Made by a program: the position numbers and the translations under genes
Notes under the pieces: model-generated
The model's database searches: none
What the model was told of the DNA's origin: nothing
The model's input: the letters and a program-made list of their open reading frames with translations, nothing else
Origin: Bog-473 sp963787485
GTDB taxonomy: Bacteria > Actinomycetota > Acidimicrobiia > Acidimicrobiales > RAAP-2
Direction of reading: 5' to 3'
DNA length: 64,000 bases
Assembly (NCBI GenBank): GCA_963787485.1
Contig: CAWBDF010000007.1
Span: 1 to 64,000 of the forward strand
In this document: positions 34,776-43,097 of the stretch, one piece after another
Position numbering within the stretch: the first letter of the stretch is position 1
Layout of the letters: every line of letters begins with the position of its first letter

Positions 34776-35576
34776 TCACTCGGAGCGGCTCCACCATCGC
34801 CCCGACGTGGAGCCCACCGTCACCGCTACGCCGAAGCAGTCCGAGACGCCCTTCGACGTGATGACGTCGTGCACCCTGCCCTGACGGATCAGCCCGCCTC
34901 GTCGCACCAGAGCAGCGTGGCTGAAGCCCCGCGGGATCTCCTCGCAGTGATGCGTGACCAGCACCATCGTCGGGCTGTGCGGATGGCTCGCCAACATGGC
35001 CAGCTGCCTGAGCAGCCGCTCCCGCGCACCGAGGTCCAGTCCGGCGAACGGCTCGTCCAAGAGCACCAACTCCGGATCGCCCATCAGCGCCCGCGCCAGA
35101 AGGACCTGCTGACGCTCGCCTTCGGAGATCACTCCGAACGAGCGGTCGCCCAGATGACCCACACCAGCGCGAGCCAGCAGATCGTCCGCCCGCTCCCAGT
35201 CCGACACGGTGTAGCGGTTCCACCACGTCTCGAGAGCGCCGTGCAGGCCACTCGCCACCACCTGTCGCGCCGCGACGTCGGTGCGCAGCTGGCGGACGAC
35301 CGCCCCGCTGACCAACGCGATACGGGGCCGGAGGGTCCTCAGGTCGATCCGACCCAGACGGGCACCGAGGATCTCCACCGTGCCACTGGTGGGCCAGAGC
35401 CGTCCGGAGGCCACCTGGAGGAGCGTGGTCTTGCCCGATCCGTTGGGTCCGAGGACCACCCATCGGTCACCCTGGCGAACGGTCCAGTCCACGTCGGCCA
35501 CGACGGTGACCCCGTCCCGTCGCACTGTGACGTCCCGCAACACGATTGCCGTTGCGCGAGGTTCTCGGGTGCTCAC
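34776..35576 (-). CDS. ABC transporter ATP-binding protein
   Basis: The 266-residue protein has Walker A GPNGSGKTT, a signature ISEGERQQV that departs from LSGGQ, Walker B LVLLDEPFAGLD and the switch His in VTHHCEE. GTG 35576 overlaps the preceding stop (GTGA). No permease gene is adjacent, and the protein resembles soluble YlmA/ModF-type ATPases. It ends the sulfite-reductase operon, so a link to sulfur metabolism is possible but not shown. Confidence 0.88.
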   Translation of the reverse strand: MSTREPRATAIVLRDVTVRRDGVTVVADVDWTVRQGDRWVVLGPNGSGKTTLLQVASGRLWPTSGTVEILGARLGRIDLRTLRPRIALVSGAVVRQLRTDVAARQVVASGLHGALETWWNRYTVSDWERADDLLARAGVGHLGDRSFGVISEGERQQVLLARALMGDPELVLLDEPFAGLDLGARERLLRQLAMLASHPHSPTMVLVTHHCEEIPRGFSHAALVRRGGLIRQGRVHDVITSKGVSDCFGVAVTVGSTSGRWWSRSE

Positions 35577-35896
35577 CCCTCGGTGGCGTCGCTCGGGGCC
35601 AGGCGGCGGTCGATCCGACCGATCAGCCCGGAGCAACACTGCGTCCACGTCCGCTCGCCGGCGAGCCACAGCCACAGTTCGCGCCCGTAGCCGCGGACGA
35701 TGGCGTCGAGTGCGCGTTGGTCGAGACCTGAGGAGGCCAGCGCACGCCACCGGGACCAGAGCCACTCGCTGAGCCCCCCGGTTCCGGTGAGGACGTCGTC
35801 CAAGGTCCGGCCGTCCTGCACGGCGGCCAGCCACCGCTCCGCCTGCACCTCCGGCTCCTCGGGGATGTGCACCAGCGGCACCGTGGCCGTGGTCAT
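35573..35896 (-). CDS. Small protein of the sulfite-reductase operon, unknown function
   Basis: The 107-residue protein is acidic and Trp-rich, with LSEWLWSRWRALASSGLD and YGRELWLWLAGERTW. It contains CC (WTQCC) but no recognisable metal motif or membrane helix. It overlaps its neighbours by four bases on both sides, so it is translated together with the FrhB-like oxidoreductase and the ABC ATPase. A helper of sulfite reduction is a guess from position only. Confidence 0.75.
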   Translation of the reverse strand: MTTATVPLVHIPEEPEVQAERWLAAVQDGRTLDDVLTGTGGLSEWLWSRWRALASSGLDQRALDAIVRGYGRELWLWLAGERTWTQCCSGLIGRIDRRLAPSDATEG

Positions 35897-37164
35897 CGGC
35901 GGATGTGGACCGGACGCCGGTCCGTTCCGTCATAGGCCCGCACGTGTTCCTCATAGTCGATGAACAAGGGCGCGTCCGGATCGAGCTTGCGTTGCAGCGA
36001 CCGGTCGGCGATCTTCTTGTCCAGCGCGTCGAGGCGCAGCAAGGCTGCCGGGTCGTCCAAACCCCGCACGTCGAGCTTGGACCGGGCTGCTTGGAAGGCC
36101 AGGCGGCCGCGCTCGGTCCGAACGATCAGACTGGTCCAACCGTTCATCGATCCGACACTGCCGACGGAGAGGTCGGCCGACCGACCGAGGAAGTCGGCAC
36201 ACTCGTCGCAGCCCTTCAGCGCCGCTCCATGGAAGTCCTTGACGGGCTCGTCCACCGCCAGCTCACCATCGCGGTACTCGACGATCATGCGACCGCGGAT
36301 GACGTCCATTTTGGAGACCCGGTCGAGATCGACACCACGCTTGTCCCTCAATTCCCGCAAGGTTAGCGCTTCGTAGTCGAAGTTCTTCGTGCACATCAGC
36401 GCGATCGTGAGCACCACCGCCTCCACCCGGTGCGCCCCCGTGGGCCACCGGCGCGCCTGCATCGCTCGCAAGCCTTGCACCTCGCACGGCGTCCCCACGA
36501 CGGCGATCCGAGGCTTGGCCGGCAGCGCGTACGCGGAGAGGTCGAGCTCCGCCAACGCCATGGTCTGGTTGTAGAAGCTGCCCGCTGCGGCGCGGACCTC
36601 GGCCGCCGTGGTGGCGATGGTGGCCACACCCTTCCACTGTTCGTCGGGGTCCGCACTGGGCTTCGAGACGAGTGCGCCGTCGATCTCGCCGGCGGCGAGC
36701 AATCCGATCAGCAGGGCACTGACCGCCCCACCGTCCTGGGCGCCGTCGAGTTGGGCCGATGCCCGGACCGCGTACGAGTCCACGACGGCGCCCAGCCCCT
36801 CGGCGGGAGGCCCACCGGTGATCTTCCAGTACGTGTCCGCCGAGTCAGAGCGGATCTGCGCGGGTTGGATCGTGGATTCGTCGCCGGTGTCGATCGTCGA
36901 AGGGGGCCAGAGCGCCTCATAGCGCAGTCCGCCTCGTGGACAGAAATCCCAGCACAGAGAACAGCCGGTGCACATCTTGACCAGCTCGGGCAGCCCGGTG
37001 TCCTCGTCGACCCCGATGGAGTTGGAGGGGCAGACCGCAACGCAGGTCCCGCACTCGATGCACCTCCCCGCGTCGATCACGGCCGCCTCGAGCTCCCAGA
37101 ACCACACCTTGCCGGGCGGTTCGGTGATCCCGTTCATCTGCTCGCGGAGGCGATAGCGCTTCAC
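35893..37164 (-). CDS. FrhB-like coenzyme F420 oxidoreductase
   Basis: The 423-residue protein starts with two four-Cys ferredoxin motifs: Cys35, 38, 41, 45 (CIECGTCVAVC) and Cys65, 68, 71, 75 (CTGCSLCWDFC). An FrhB/FpoF-type domain follows (GGAVSALLIGLLAAGEIDG, GTPCEVQGLRAM, MCTKNFDYE, GCDECADFLGRSADLSVG). The family oxidises F420H2 at an FAD and passes electrons to iron-sulfur clusters. GTG 37164 overlaps the stop of the sulfite reductase gene (GTGA). The two genes side by side mirror the domain pair of F420-dependent sulfite reductase (Fsr) of methanogens. Confidence 0.88.
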   Translation of the reverse strand: MKRYRLREQMNGITEPPGKVWFWELEAAVIDAGRCIECGTCVAVCPSNSIGVDEDTGLPELVKMCTGCSLCWDFCPRGGLRYEALWPPSTIDTGDESTIQPAQIRSDSADTYWKITGGPPAEGLGAVVDSYAVRASAQLDGAQDGGAVSALLIGLLAAGEIDGALVSKPSADPDEQWKGVATIATTAAEVRAAAGSFYNQTMALAELDLSAYALPAKPRIAVVGTPCEVQGLRAMQARRWPTGAHRVEAVVLTIALMCTKNFDYEALTLRELRDKRGVDLDRVSKMDVIRGRMIVEYRDGELAVDEPVKDFHGAALKGCDECADFLGRSADLSVGSVGSMNGWTSLIVRTERGRLAFQAARSKLDVRGLDDPAALLRLDALDKKIADRSLQRKLDPDAPLFIDYEEHVRAYDGTDRRPVHIRR

Positions 37165-38888
37165 GGCGCCACCGCATGGGGCACGGGAGCCGAACCTGAG
37201 AGGGTGTTGCGGAGGTCGTCGGGGCGAGTGCGACGAGCCCAGTGACGGAATGCCTCACCGGGACGGCGCTCGTCGCGGTAGCGGGACACCACACGCACCA
37301 TCGCCGCCTGCACCTGCTCGACGGGCATGGCCCCGACCACCCAGTCGATGAAGGCGGCGTCGGGACCGAGCGAACCCCCCAGCCCGATGTCGACCGCCTC
37401 CTCAATGTGCTCGTCGACGTGTGCAATGTCACCTCGGAACCCGATATCGGCGATCTGGGGCTGGGCGCACGAGGCCGAGCAGCCCGAGAAGTGCATGCGG
37501 ATGACGCCGGCGTCGTCACCCTCGAACGCGGGGAGCTGGGCGTCGAGGGCGCGGGCCCACTTGACGGCGCGTTCCTTGGTCTCCACCACCGCGAAGCGGC
37601 AGAACTCCGACCCGGTGCAGGCCACGACCCCGCGCTCGAAAGGACCGGGGAACGGCGTGTAGGTCTGCATCAGGGGCTCGGCCAGCAGATCGTCGAGACG
37701 GTCCTCGGGAACACCCGAGACGAGGAAGTTCTGGTCGGTGCCGATCCGCACCTCCCCGTCGCCGTACGTCTCGGCGAGACGGGCCAGCTCCACCAGCTCA
37801 ATGCCGTGCATCCGTCCCACCGGGACCGAGCATCCGACGTAGAACAGCCCGGGCTGCCGCTGGGGGTGAACGCCGACGTGATCCCCTCGGAACTGAGTGG
37901 TGAGCTCCCGGCCCGCCGGCTGCAACGTGAAGGTGGTCCGCTCGGCGAGCTCGGTCCGGAAGCCCTCGGGACCGAGCTCCTGGACCAGGTAGCGCATGCG
38001 TGCCAGGCCGCGGTTCTCCCGGTTGCCCAGCTCGCCGAACACCTGTGCCACGCCCCGGCACAGCTCGACCGCCTGGTCGGGACTGATGAAGACGTCCACG
38101 TCGGAGGCCATCCGCTCCCCGTCGGACAGCCCTCCCCCGACCAGGACGTTGAAACCGACCGTTCCGTCGTCCTGCTCGGCGGGCCACAGCCCGATGTCGT
38201 TGATCTCCACCCGTGCGCAGTCTTCCGTGCAGCCGGTGACCGCGATCTTGAACTTTCGGGGAAGATTGGCGTACTCCCGGTTTCCCGTGAAGAACGCGGA
38301 GATGGCGCGCGCCACCGGCAGGGCCTCGACGACCTCCGCGTGGTCGATGCCCGAAGCCGGGCACGAGCACACGTTGCGGGCCGAATCGCCACACGCCTGC
38401 ACGGTCGTCAGCCCCACGTCCCAGAACCGCTGCCAAATCCTGGGCACGTCGGCGATGCGGATCCAGTGGAGCTGAATGTCCTGGCGGGTCGTCAGGTCGG
38501 CGTAGCGGTTGCCGAAGACCGCGCTGTCCTCGGGACCCTCGGCAAAGGCGTCTGCTGCCACTCCGACCTCACGGACCTGCGCCGACGTCATGACGCCACC
38601 GGGCACCTTGATCCGCATCATGAAGGCGTCGCCGCCCTGGCGTTGCGGGTACATGCCGACCCACTTCAGCCGCTCCGCCTCGCCGGGTACGGCGGCGATG
38701 GCATCTGGCCCCTGCTTCGAGTAGGTGTCGATGACCGCCTGGGCGACCTCGAAGGGATGGCGAGACAGCTTGAGTTGCTCGACCGAGTTGAGCTCACCGA
38801 TGTTCCGGTAGGGACGGACGAACTTCAAGCCGCGGTCGCGCCGGCCGCGGAATTCCATCCCATAGGGGTTGTCCAGGTCGCGAGGCAC
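37161..38888 (-). CDS. Siroheme-dependent sulfite/nitrite reductase
   Basis: GTG 38888 overlaps the cysH stop (TAGTG) and gives 575 residues starting PRDLDNPYGMEFRGRRDRGL. Two repeated halves, typical of the family, are seen. The 4Fe-4S/siroheme ligands are Cys424 and Cys430 (CTGSEFC) and Cys470 and Cys474 (GCSASCAQPQ). Earlier motifs are TTRQDIQLHWI and TGCTEDCARVE. Clustering with cysH, cysD, cysN and a siroheme enzyme makes sulfite the likely substrate (six electrons to sulfide). Nitrite cannot be excluded by sequence. Confidence 0.9.
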   Translation of the reverse strand: MPRDLDNPYGMEFRGRRDRGLKFVRPYRNIGELNSVEQLKLSRHPFEVAQAVIDTYSKQGPDAIAAVPGEAERLKWVGMYPQRQGGDAFMMRIKVPGGVMTSAQVREVGVAADAFAEGPEDSAVFGNRYADLTTRQDIQLHWIRIADVPRIWQRFWDVGLTTVQACGDSARNVCSCPASGIDHAEVVEALPVARAISAFFTGNREYANLPRKFKIAVTGCTEDCARVEINDIGLWPAEQDDGTVGFNVLVGGGLSDGERMASDVDVFISPDQAVELCRGVAQVFGELGNRENRGLARMRYLVQELGPEGFRTELAERTTFTLQPAGRELTTQFRGDHVGVHPQRQPGLFYVGCSVPVGRMHGIELVELARLAETYGDGEVRIGTDQNFLVSGVPEDRLDDLLAEPLMQTYTPFPGPFERGVVACTGSEFCRFAVVETKERAVKWARALDAQLPAFEGDDAGVIRMHFSGCSASCAQPQIADIGFRGDIAHVDEHIEEAVDIGLGGSLGPDAAFIDWVVGAMPVEQVQAAMVRVVSRYRDERRPGEAFRHWARRTRPDDLRNTLSGSAPVPHAVAP

Positions 38889-39568
38889 TAGATGTGCAGG
38901 CCGCACTCGGACTTGTCGAGCCCGGACCAGCGGCCGGCTCGTGCGTTCTCGCCCTCGGCCACCGGTCGGGTGGTGGGGGCGCACCCGATGGAGCGGTATC
39001 CCCGTGGGATCAACGGATGGACCGGCAGTTGGTGATCGGCCAGGTACGAGAAGATGTCCGCCTCGGTCCAGGTGGCCAGGGGGTTCACCTTGACCAGGCC
39101 GAATCCGGCATCCCATCCCACGATGGGCGCTTCGACACGCGTTGCCGCGTCGCTACGCTTGAGCGACGTCAGCCAGGCCCGCCGGCCGGCCAAGGCCTGG
39201 CGCAAAGGCTCGACCTTGCGGAATTGGCAGCACTGCGCCGACCCGCACGGATGCGCGGCGGCCTCGGGTCCAGGTCGCGTGACGGTCAGGTTGAGCCCGT
39301 AGCGTGCACGGATCTCCTCCACGAAACCGAGGGTCTCAGGAAAATGGGCCAGCGTGTCCAAGAAGACCACTTCCACCTCAGGGTCCACCTTGGTGGCCAG
39401 GTCGATGAGCACGATGTCCTCGAAGGAGGCCGCCAGGACCAGCGAACGCCCGAAGGTGTCGAACGCCCAGCGCAGCACGGAGCTGGCCGGCTCAGTTTCG
39501 AAACGCTCGCTGAGGACGGCCAGGTCGCCGGCGCTCGGCGCCTGCTCGCTCACGTAGGTCTCGGCCAC
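38888..39568 (-). CDS. cysH: Adenylylsulfate (APS) reductase, CysH
   Basis: The 226-residue protein has the sulfonucleotide reductase fold with SLVLAASFEDIVLIDL, Cys113-Cys114 in QCCQFRKVEPL, Cys196 in SIGCAPTTRPV and the catalytic Cys222 in KSECGLH. The Cys-Cys pair points to a 4Fe-4S cluster and to APS rather than PAPS as substrate. The usual CxxC here reads CAPT, so one normal cluster ligand is replaced by Thr; an extra Cys108 lies near the pair. It is the first gene of the minus operon and starts at GTG 39568 after AAGGTGAGGAG. Confidence 0.9.
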   Translation of the reverse strand: MAETYVSEQAPSAGDLAVLSERFETEPASSVLRWAFDTFGRSLVLAASFEDIVLIDLATKVDPEVEVVFLDTLAHFPETLGFVEEIRARYGLNLTVTRPGPEAAAHPCGSAQCCQFRKVEPLRQALAGRRAWLTSLKRSDAATRVEAPIVGWDAGFGLVKVNPLATWTEADIFSYLADHQLPVHPLIPRGYRSIGCAPTTRPVAEGENARAGRWSGLDKSECGLHI

Positions 39569-39655
39569 CGCTCCTCACCTTCTCCCTCGGGCGGGTTCGT
39601 CCTTCCGCCGGGATGCCACAGGTCGCTTGACGGTCGGGATGCAGCCTCTAGTATA

Positions 39656-39674
39656 CATGACCAAAATGGTCATG
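39656..39674. promoter_or_regulatory. Perfect 8-3-8 inverted repeat, likely operator
   Basis: CATGACCA-AAA-TGGTCATG lies in the 142-bp gap between the divergent cysH and cysD genes, preceded by TATA. Perfect symmetry with an A-rich centre in this position fits a dimeric repressor site, for example for an Rrf2-type sulfur regulator, controlling both arms. The regulator itself is not in the window. Confidence 0.6.
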
Positions 39675-39709
39675 ATTTGAGAGGCCAACCCGATTCGAGA
39701 GGCCAACCC
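39674..39709 (+). repeat. Tandem 18-bp repeat directly before cysD
   Basis: GATTTGAGAGGCCAACCC is followed immediately by GATTCGAGAGGCCAACCC (one difference). The second copy ends one base before the GTG of cysD. Each copy contains GAGAGG, so the repeat may duplicate the ribosome site. Confidence 0.8.
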
Positions 39710-39710
39710 C

Positions 39711-40709
39711 GTGGACACCTCCATCGCCCTTCGCCCCGACACCGAGCCCGCCGAGCCACCCGACCTGGGCCGCCCTCCGGCCACCGTCACCCCCCTGGTC
39801 AGAACCTCGGAACACCGTCTCGGCCATCTCGACCTGCTCGAATCGCTCGCCATCTTCATCATCCGAGAGGTGGCAGCGGAGGCGGAGCGTCCCGTGCTCC
39901 TCTTCAGCGGCGGCAAGGACTCCGCAGTCTTGCTGCACCTCGCAGCGAAGGCGTTCAAGCCGGGTCGGATCCCCTTTCCGGTGCTCCATGTCGACACCGG
40001 TCACAACTTCCCCGAGGTGCTCGCCTACCGTGACGCGCAGGTGGCGACGGAGGGTGCCCGGCTGGTCGTGGCCCGGGTGCAGGACTCCATCGACTCCGGG
40101 CGGGTGGCGGATCCGGGCCCGAACGCGTCACGCAACCGGCTGCAGACCACGTCGCTGCTCGATGCCATTCACGCCCACGGGTTCGACGCCGCCTTCGGGG
40201 GCGCCCGGAGGGACGAGGACAAGGCCCGGGCCAAGGAGCGGGTGCTCTCCTTCCGAGACTCCTTCGGTCAGTGGGACCCCAAGCGTCAACGGCCCGAACT
40301 CTGGCAGCTCTACCAGGGAACGGTGCGACCGGGTGAGCACCTGCGCGCCTTCCCGCTCTCGGACTGGACCGAGCTCGACGTCTGGCAGTACATCCGCCGG
40401 GAGCGAATCGACCTGCCGTCCATCTACTTCGCGCACGAGCGCGAGGTGGTCGAGCGCGATGGAATGCTGCTCGCGGTGACCGAATGGGTCACGCCGGGCC
40501 CGGGTGAGGACTGCCGCAAGGAGACCGTGCGCTTCCGGACCGTGGGCGACGCCACCTGCACCGGAGCGGTCCGTTCGCACGCCGAGGCCGTCGACGAGAT
40601 CATCGCCGAGGTCATGGTGTCGCGCCTGTCGGAGCGTGGCGCCACCCGGGCAGACGACCGCTTCTCCGAGACGGCCATGGAAGACCGCAAGCGTGAGGGG
40701 TACTTCTAG
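39711..40709 (+). CDS. cysD: Sulfate adenylyltransferase subunit 2, CysD
   Basis: The 332-residue protein has the PP-loop LLFSGGKDSAVLLHLA, HVDTGHNFPEVLAYRD, FGGARRDEDKARAKER and the C-terminal EDRKREGYF of CysD. It makes APS from sulfate and ATP together with the GTPase CysN encoded next. From GTG 39711 there are about 35 extra residues, rich in Pro, before the usual start region HLDLLESLAIFIIREV, so a later start is possible. Confidence 0.94.
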   Translation: MDTSIALRPDTEPAEPPDLGRPPATVTPLVRTSEHRLGHLDLLESLAIFIIREVAAEAERPVLLFSGGKDSAVLLHLAAKAFKPGRIPFPVLHVDTGHNFPEVLAYRDAQVATEGARLVVARVQDSIDSGRVADPGPNASRNRLQTTSLLDAIHAHGFDAAFGGARRDEDKARAKERVLSFRDSFGQWDPKRQRPELWQLYQGTVRPGEHLRAFPLSDWTELDVWQYIRRERIDLPSIYFAHEREVVERDGMLLAVTEWVTPGPGEDCRKETVRFRTVGDATCTGAVRSHAEAVDEIIAEVMVSRLSERGATRADDRFSETAMEDRKREGYF

Positions 40710-40713
40710 CGTC

Positions 40714-42033
40714 ATGCCCACCTTGCCCGGCTCGCCGCCGGCCGGCGGTCCTGAGCTCGGCACCGACACGATGGACCTCCTCCGGTTCGCCACCATCGGC
40801 TCCGTCGACGACGGGAAGAGCACGCTCATCGGTCGCCTGCTGTTCGACACCCGCCAGCTCTTCGACGATCAGGTGAGCGCCATTGAGACGGCGTCCGAAC
40901 GACGCGGTCTCGGTGACGTCGACCTGTCCTTCGTCACCGACGGCCTGCGAGCCGAGCGCGAACAGGGCATCACGATCGACGTGGCCTACCGGTATGCAGC
41001 GACACCACATCGCAAGTTCGTCATCGCCGACTGCCCCGGGCACGTCCAGTACACCCGCAACATGGCCACCGGCGCATCGACGGCGGACCTGGCGCTGGTC
41101 CTGGTCGATGCCGCGGCAGGGTTGCGCGAGCAGACGCGGCGCCATGTCTGCATCGCCGCACTCCTCGGCGTCGACCAGCTGATCGTCTGTGTCAACAAGA
41201 TGGACCTCGTCGGTTGGGACAACGCCGCCTATGGCCGCGTCGAGGAGGAGATGCGGGCCCTGGCCCGCAGGCTCGGCATTGTGTCGTGCACGGTGATCCC
41301 CATTTCGGCTCTCAACGGCGACAACGTGGTGGAGGACTCCGACGCGGCGCCCTGGTACGACGGGCCGACCGTGCTGGCCGCGCTGGAGTCCGCACCCGCC
41401 GGGGGTTGGGCCACCCGTCACGGCTCGAGTCGGGGCAGCGGATCCCGGCTGCCGGTGCAGTGGGTGCTGCGCCATCCCGCCGGGGGCCGGAGCTACGCCG
41501 GCATGGTCAGCGGCGGACCCCTCCGAGTCGGTGACGCCGTGGTGGTGCTCCCGGAGGGATCTCGTACCACGGTGAGCGCGATCGAGACCGCTGACGGACC
41601 GAGACAGCTGGCCGAAGTGGGCCTGTCGGTGTCGGTCGCCCTCAGTGACCATGTCGACGTGTCGCGGGGTGACCTCATTGCCGCCGCCGACGGGGCCCCT
41701 GAGGTGACCGACACCTTCGACGCCACCGTCTGCTGGTTCCACGACCGGCCCCTCGCCCCCGGCGACCGATTGCGCGTGAAACACACCACCCGGGTCTCCC
41801 CGGTCATCGTCGAACGGGTCATGGGCACATTCGACGTGAACGACCTTCGCGTCGTCGCAGCCGACGAATTGCGGGAGAACGACATCGGCCTGGTGCGACT
41901 GCGGACGGCGACATCGCTGGCCCTGGACCCCTACGAGGCCGATCGCATCACGGGAAGCTTCGTGCTGATCGACGAACTCACGTTGGCCACCGTCGCCGCC
42001 GGCATGGTCGGGCCGCCCCGGCTCCATGACTGA
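40714..42033 (+). CDS. cysN: Sulfate adenylyltransferase subunit 1 GTPase, CysN
   Basis: The 439-residue protein has Walker A GSVDDGKSTLIGRLL, DCPGHVQYTRNMATG, VNKMDLVGW and EF-Tu-like beta-barrel domains. GTP hydrolysis drives APS formation by CysD. No APS kinase (CysC) domain is fused, consistent with an APS-type reductase in this operon. The start at 40714 is four bases after the cysD stop. Confidence 0.94.
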   Translation: MPTLPGSPPAGGPELGTDTMDLLRFATIGSVDDGKSTLIGRLLFDTRQLFDDQVSAIETASERRGLGDVDLSFVTDGLRAEREQGITIDVAYRYAATPHRKFVIADCPGHVQYTRNMATGASTADLALVLVDAAAGLREQTRRHVCIAALLGVDQLIVCVNKMDLVGWDNAAYGRVEEEMRALARRLGIVSCTVIPISALNGDNVVEDSDAAPWYDGPTVLAALESAPAGGWATRHGSSRGSGSRLPVQWVLRHPAGGRSYAGMVSGGPLRVGDAVVVLPEGSRTTVSAIETADGPRQLAEVGLSVSVALSDHVDVSRGDLIAAADGAPEVTDTFDATVCWFHDRPLAPGDRLRVKHTTRVSPVIVERVMGTFDVNDLRVVAADELRENDIGLVRLRTATSLALDPYEADRITGSFVLIDELTLATVAAGMVGPPRLHD

Positions 42034-42700
42034 ACGGGAGAGCCGGTCGATCTTCCCCGTCTCGCTCGACGTCTCCGAACGCCCCTGCCTCGTCGTCGGG
42101 GGTGGACCTGTGGCCGCCCGAAAAGCCCAAAGCCTGGTGGCGTGCCGGGCGCGCGTCACCGTCGTGGCCCCGCGCCTCAGCCCGGAGATGGAGCGACTGC
42201 TTCCATTGCTGCACGCCATTGAGCGCCGGGCCTACGCGCCGGGCGACGTGGCGGGCGTGTGGCTCGTCGTCACGGCCACCGGACGGCCCGACGTCGATGG
42301 CGCCGTCCACGCCGACGCCGAAGTCGCCGGGGTCTGGGTCAACAGCGCGGACGATCTGGCGCACTCCTCGTTCATCATGCCGGCCGTCCACCGCGACGGG
42401 GTGGTGAGCGTGGCGGTGTCGACGGGAGGGGCCACTCCCGCGCTGGCCTCCTGGCTCCGGACCCGGCTGGCGCGTGAATGTCGCGGCATCGGCGCGCTGG
42501 CCGAGATCCTGGGCGACGCCCGGTCTCGCCTGTTGGCGTCCGGGATGCGCTCCGACAGCGTCGACTGGGTGGCCCTCCTCGACGGGCCACTCCTTGGTCT
42601 GGTGCAGTCCGGAGACCTCGACAACGCGCGGGCAATTGTCGCCCGGGCGCTCCCTCCGGGGCTCGAGCCGGCTGGAGGCGACCCAGATACCGCTCAATGA
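42026..42700 (+). CDS. Precorrin-2 dehydrogenase / sirohydrochlorin ferrochelatase (CysG N-terminal type)
   Basis: The 224-residue protein begins IFPVSLDVSERPCLVVGGGPVAARKAQSL, a Rossmann NAD site, and has STGGATPALASWLRTRL, as in Met8p/SirC and the N-terminal half of CysG. It would turn precorrin-2 into sirohydrochlorin, and possibly add iron, to supply siroheme for the reductase encoded opposite. The methyltransferase half of CysG is absent. It overlaps the cysN stop by eight bases. Confidence 0.9.
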   Translation: MTERESRSIFPVSLDVSERPCLVVGGGPVAARKAQSLVACRARVTVVAPRLSPEMERLLPLLHAIERRAYAPGDVAGVWLVVTATGRPDVDGAVHADAEVAGVWVNSADDLAHSSFIMPAVHRDGVVSVAVSTGGATPALASWLRTRLARECRGIGALAEILGDARSRLLASGMRSDSVDWVALLDGPLLGLVQSGDLDNARAIVARALPPGLEPAGGDPDTAQ

Positions 42701-43097
42701 CCGAGGCTCCGGCAGCTGGTCCGGACCGCCGCCACTCAACCGCTCGACCTTCGGACAACGCCGAGCAAACGGAGTGTGAGCCGCTTGCCGCGCCACCTTT
42801 CATTTCATAGGCATCACCTGGGCTGACCCGGCTGGAGCGCCGTGTGCCCGGTCGCGCCACGACGCGTGTCAGCCCACTGCGGTCGATCGCCTTCGTCACC
42901 GTCGGGAGGCGGCGGGGATCCGGGAGAGGGAGCCGTGGAAGCCCGGTGCATGCTCGGGGCCCTCAGGTCGAGCCGCACCGGGTCCGGCCCGTAGTCCTTT
43001 TGGACCTTCCGCCTAGCCGCGGCCAACCGCATAGTTGCTGCGGCCCCGGGGTTGTCACGACACGGCCCGGGCGATGCCGGTCCGAGGGGGGCAGCAG
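42701..43097. other. Intergenic stretch before the repeat-protein genes
   Basis: About 400 bases with no convincing gene. A palindrome AGTCCTTTTGGACC at 42993-43006 recurs in variant form upstream of the second repeat-protein gene. The ribosome site GAGGGGGGCAGCAG precedes ATG 43098. Confidence 0.45.

Noticed and set aside
35600..35960. N-terminal extension of the ABC ATPase frame up to 35954
   Set aside because: The extension is another frame of the 107-residue gene; the GTG at 35576 overlapping its stop fits the ATPase start.
37242..38891. 549-codon plus-strand frame across the sulfite reductase gene
   Set aside because: The opposite strand encodes a complete siroheme reductase with all ligands; this frame has no recognisable protein.
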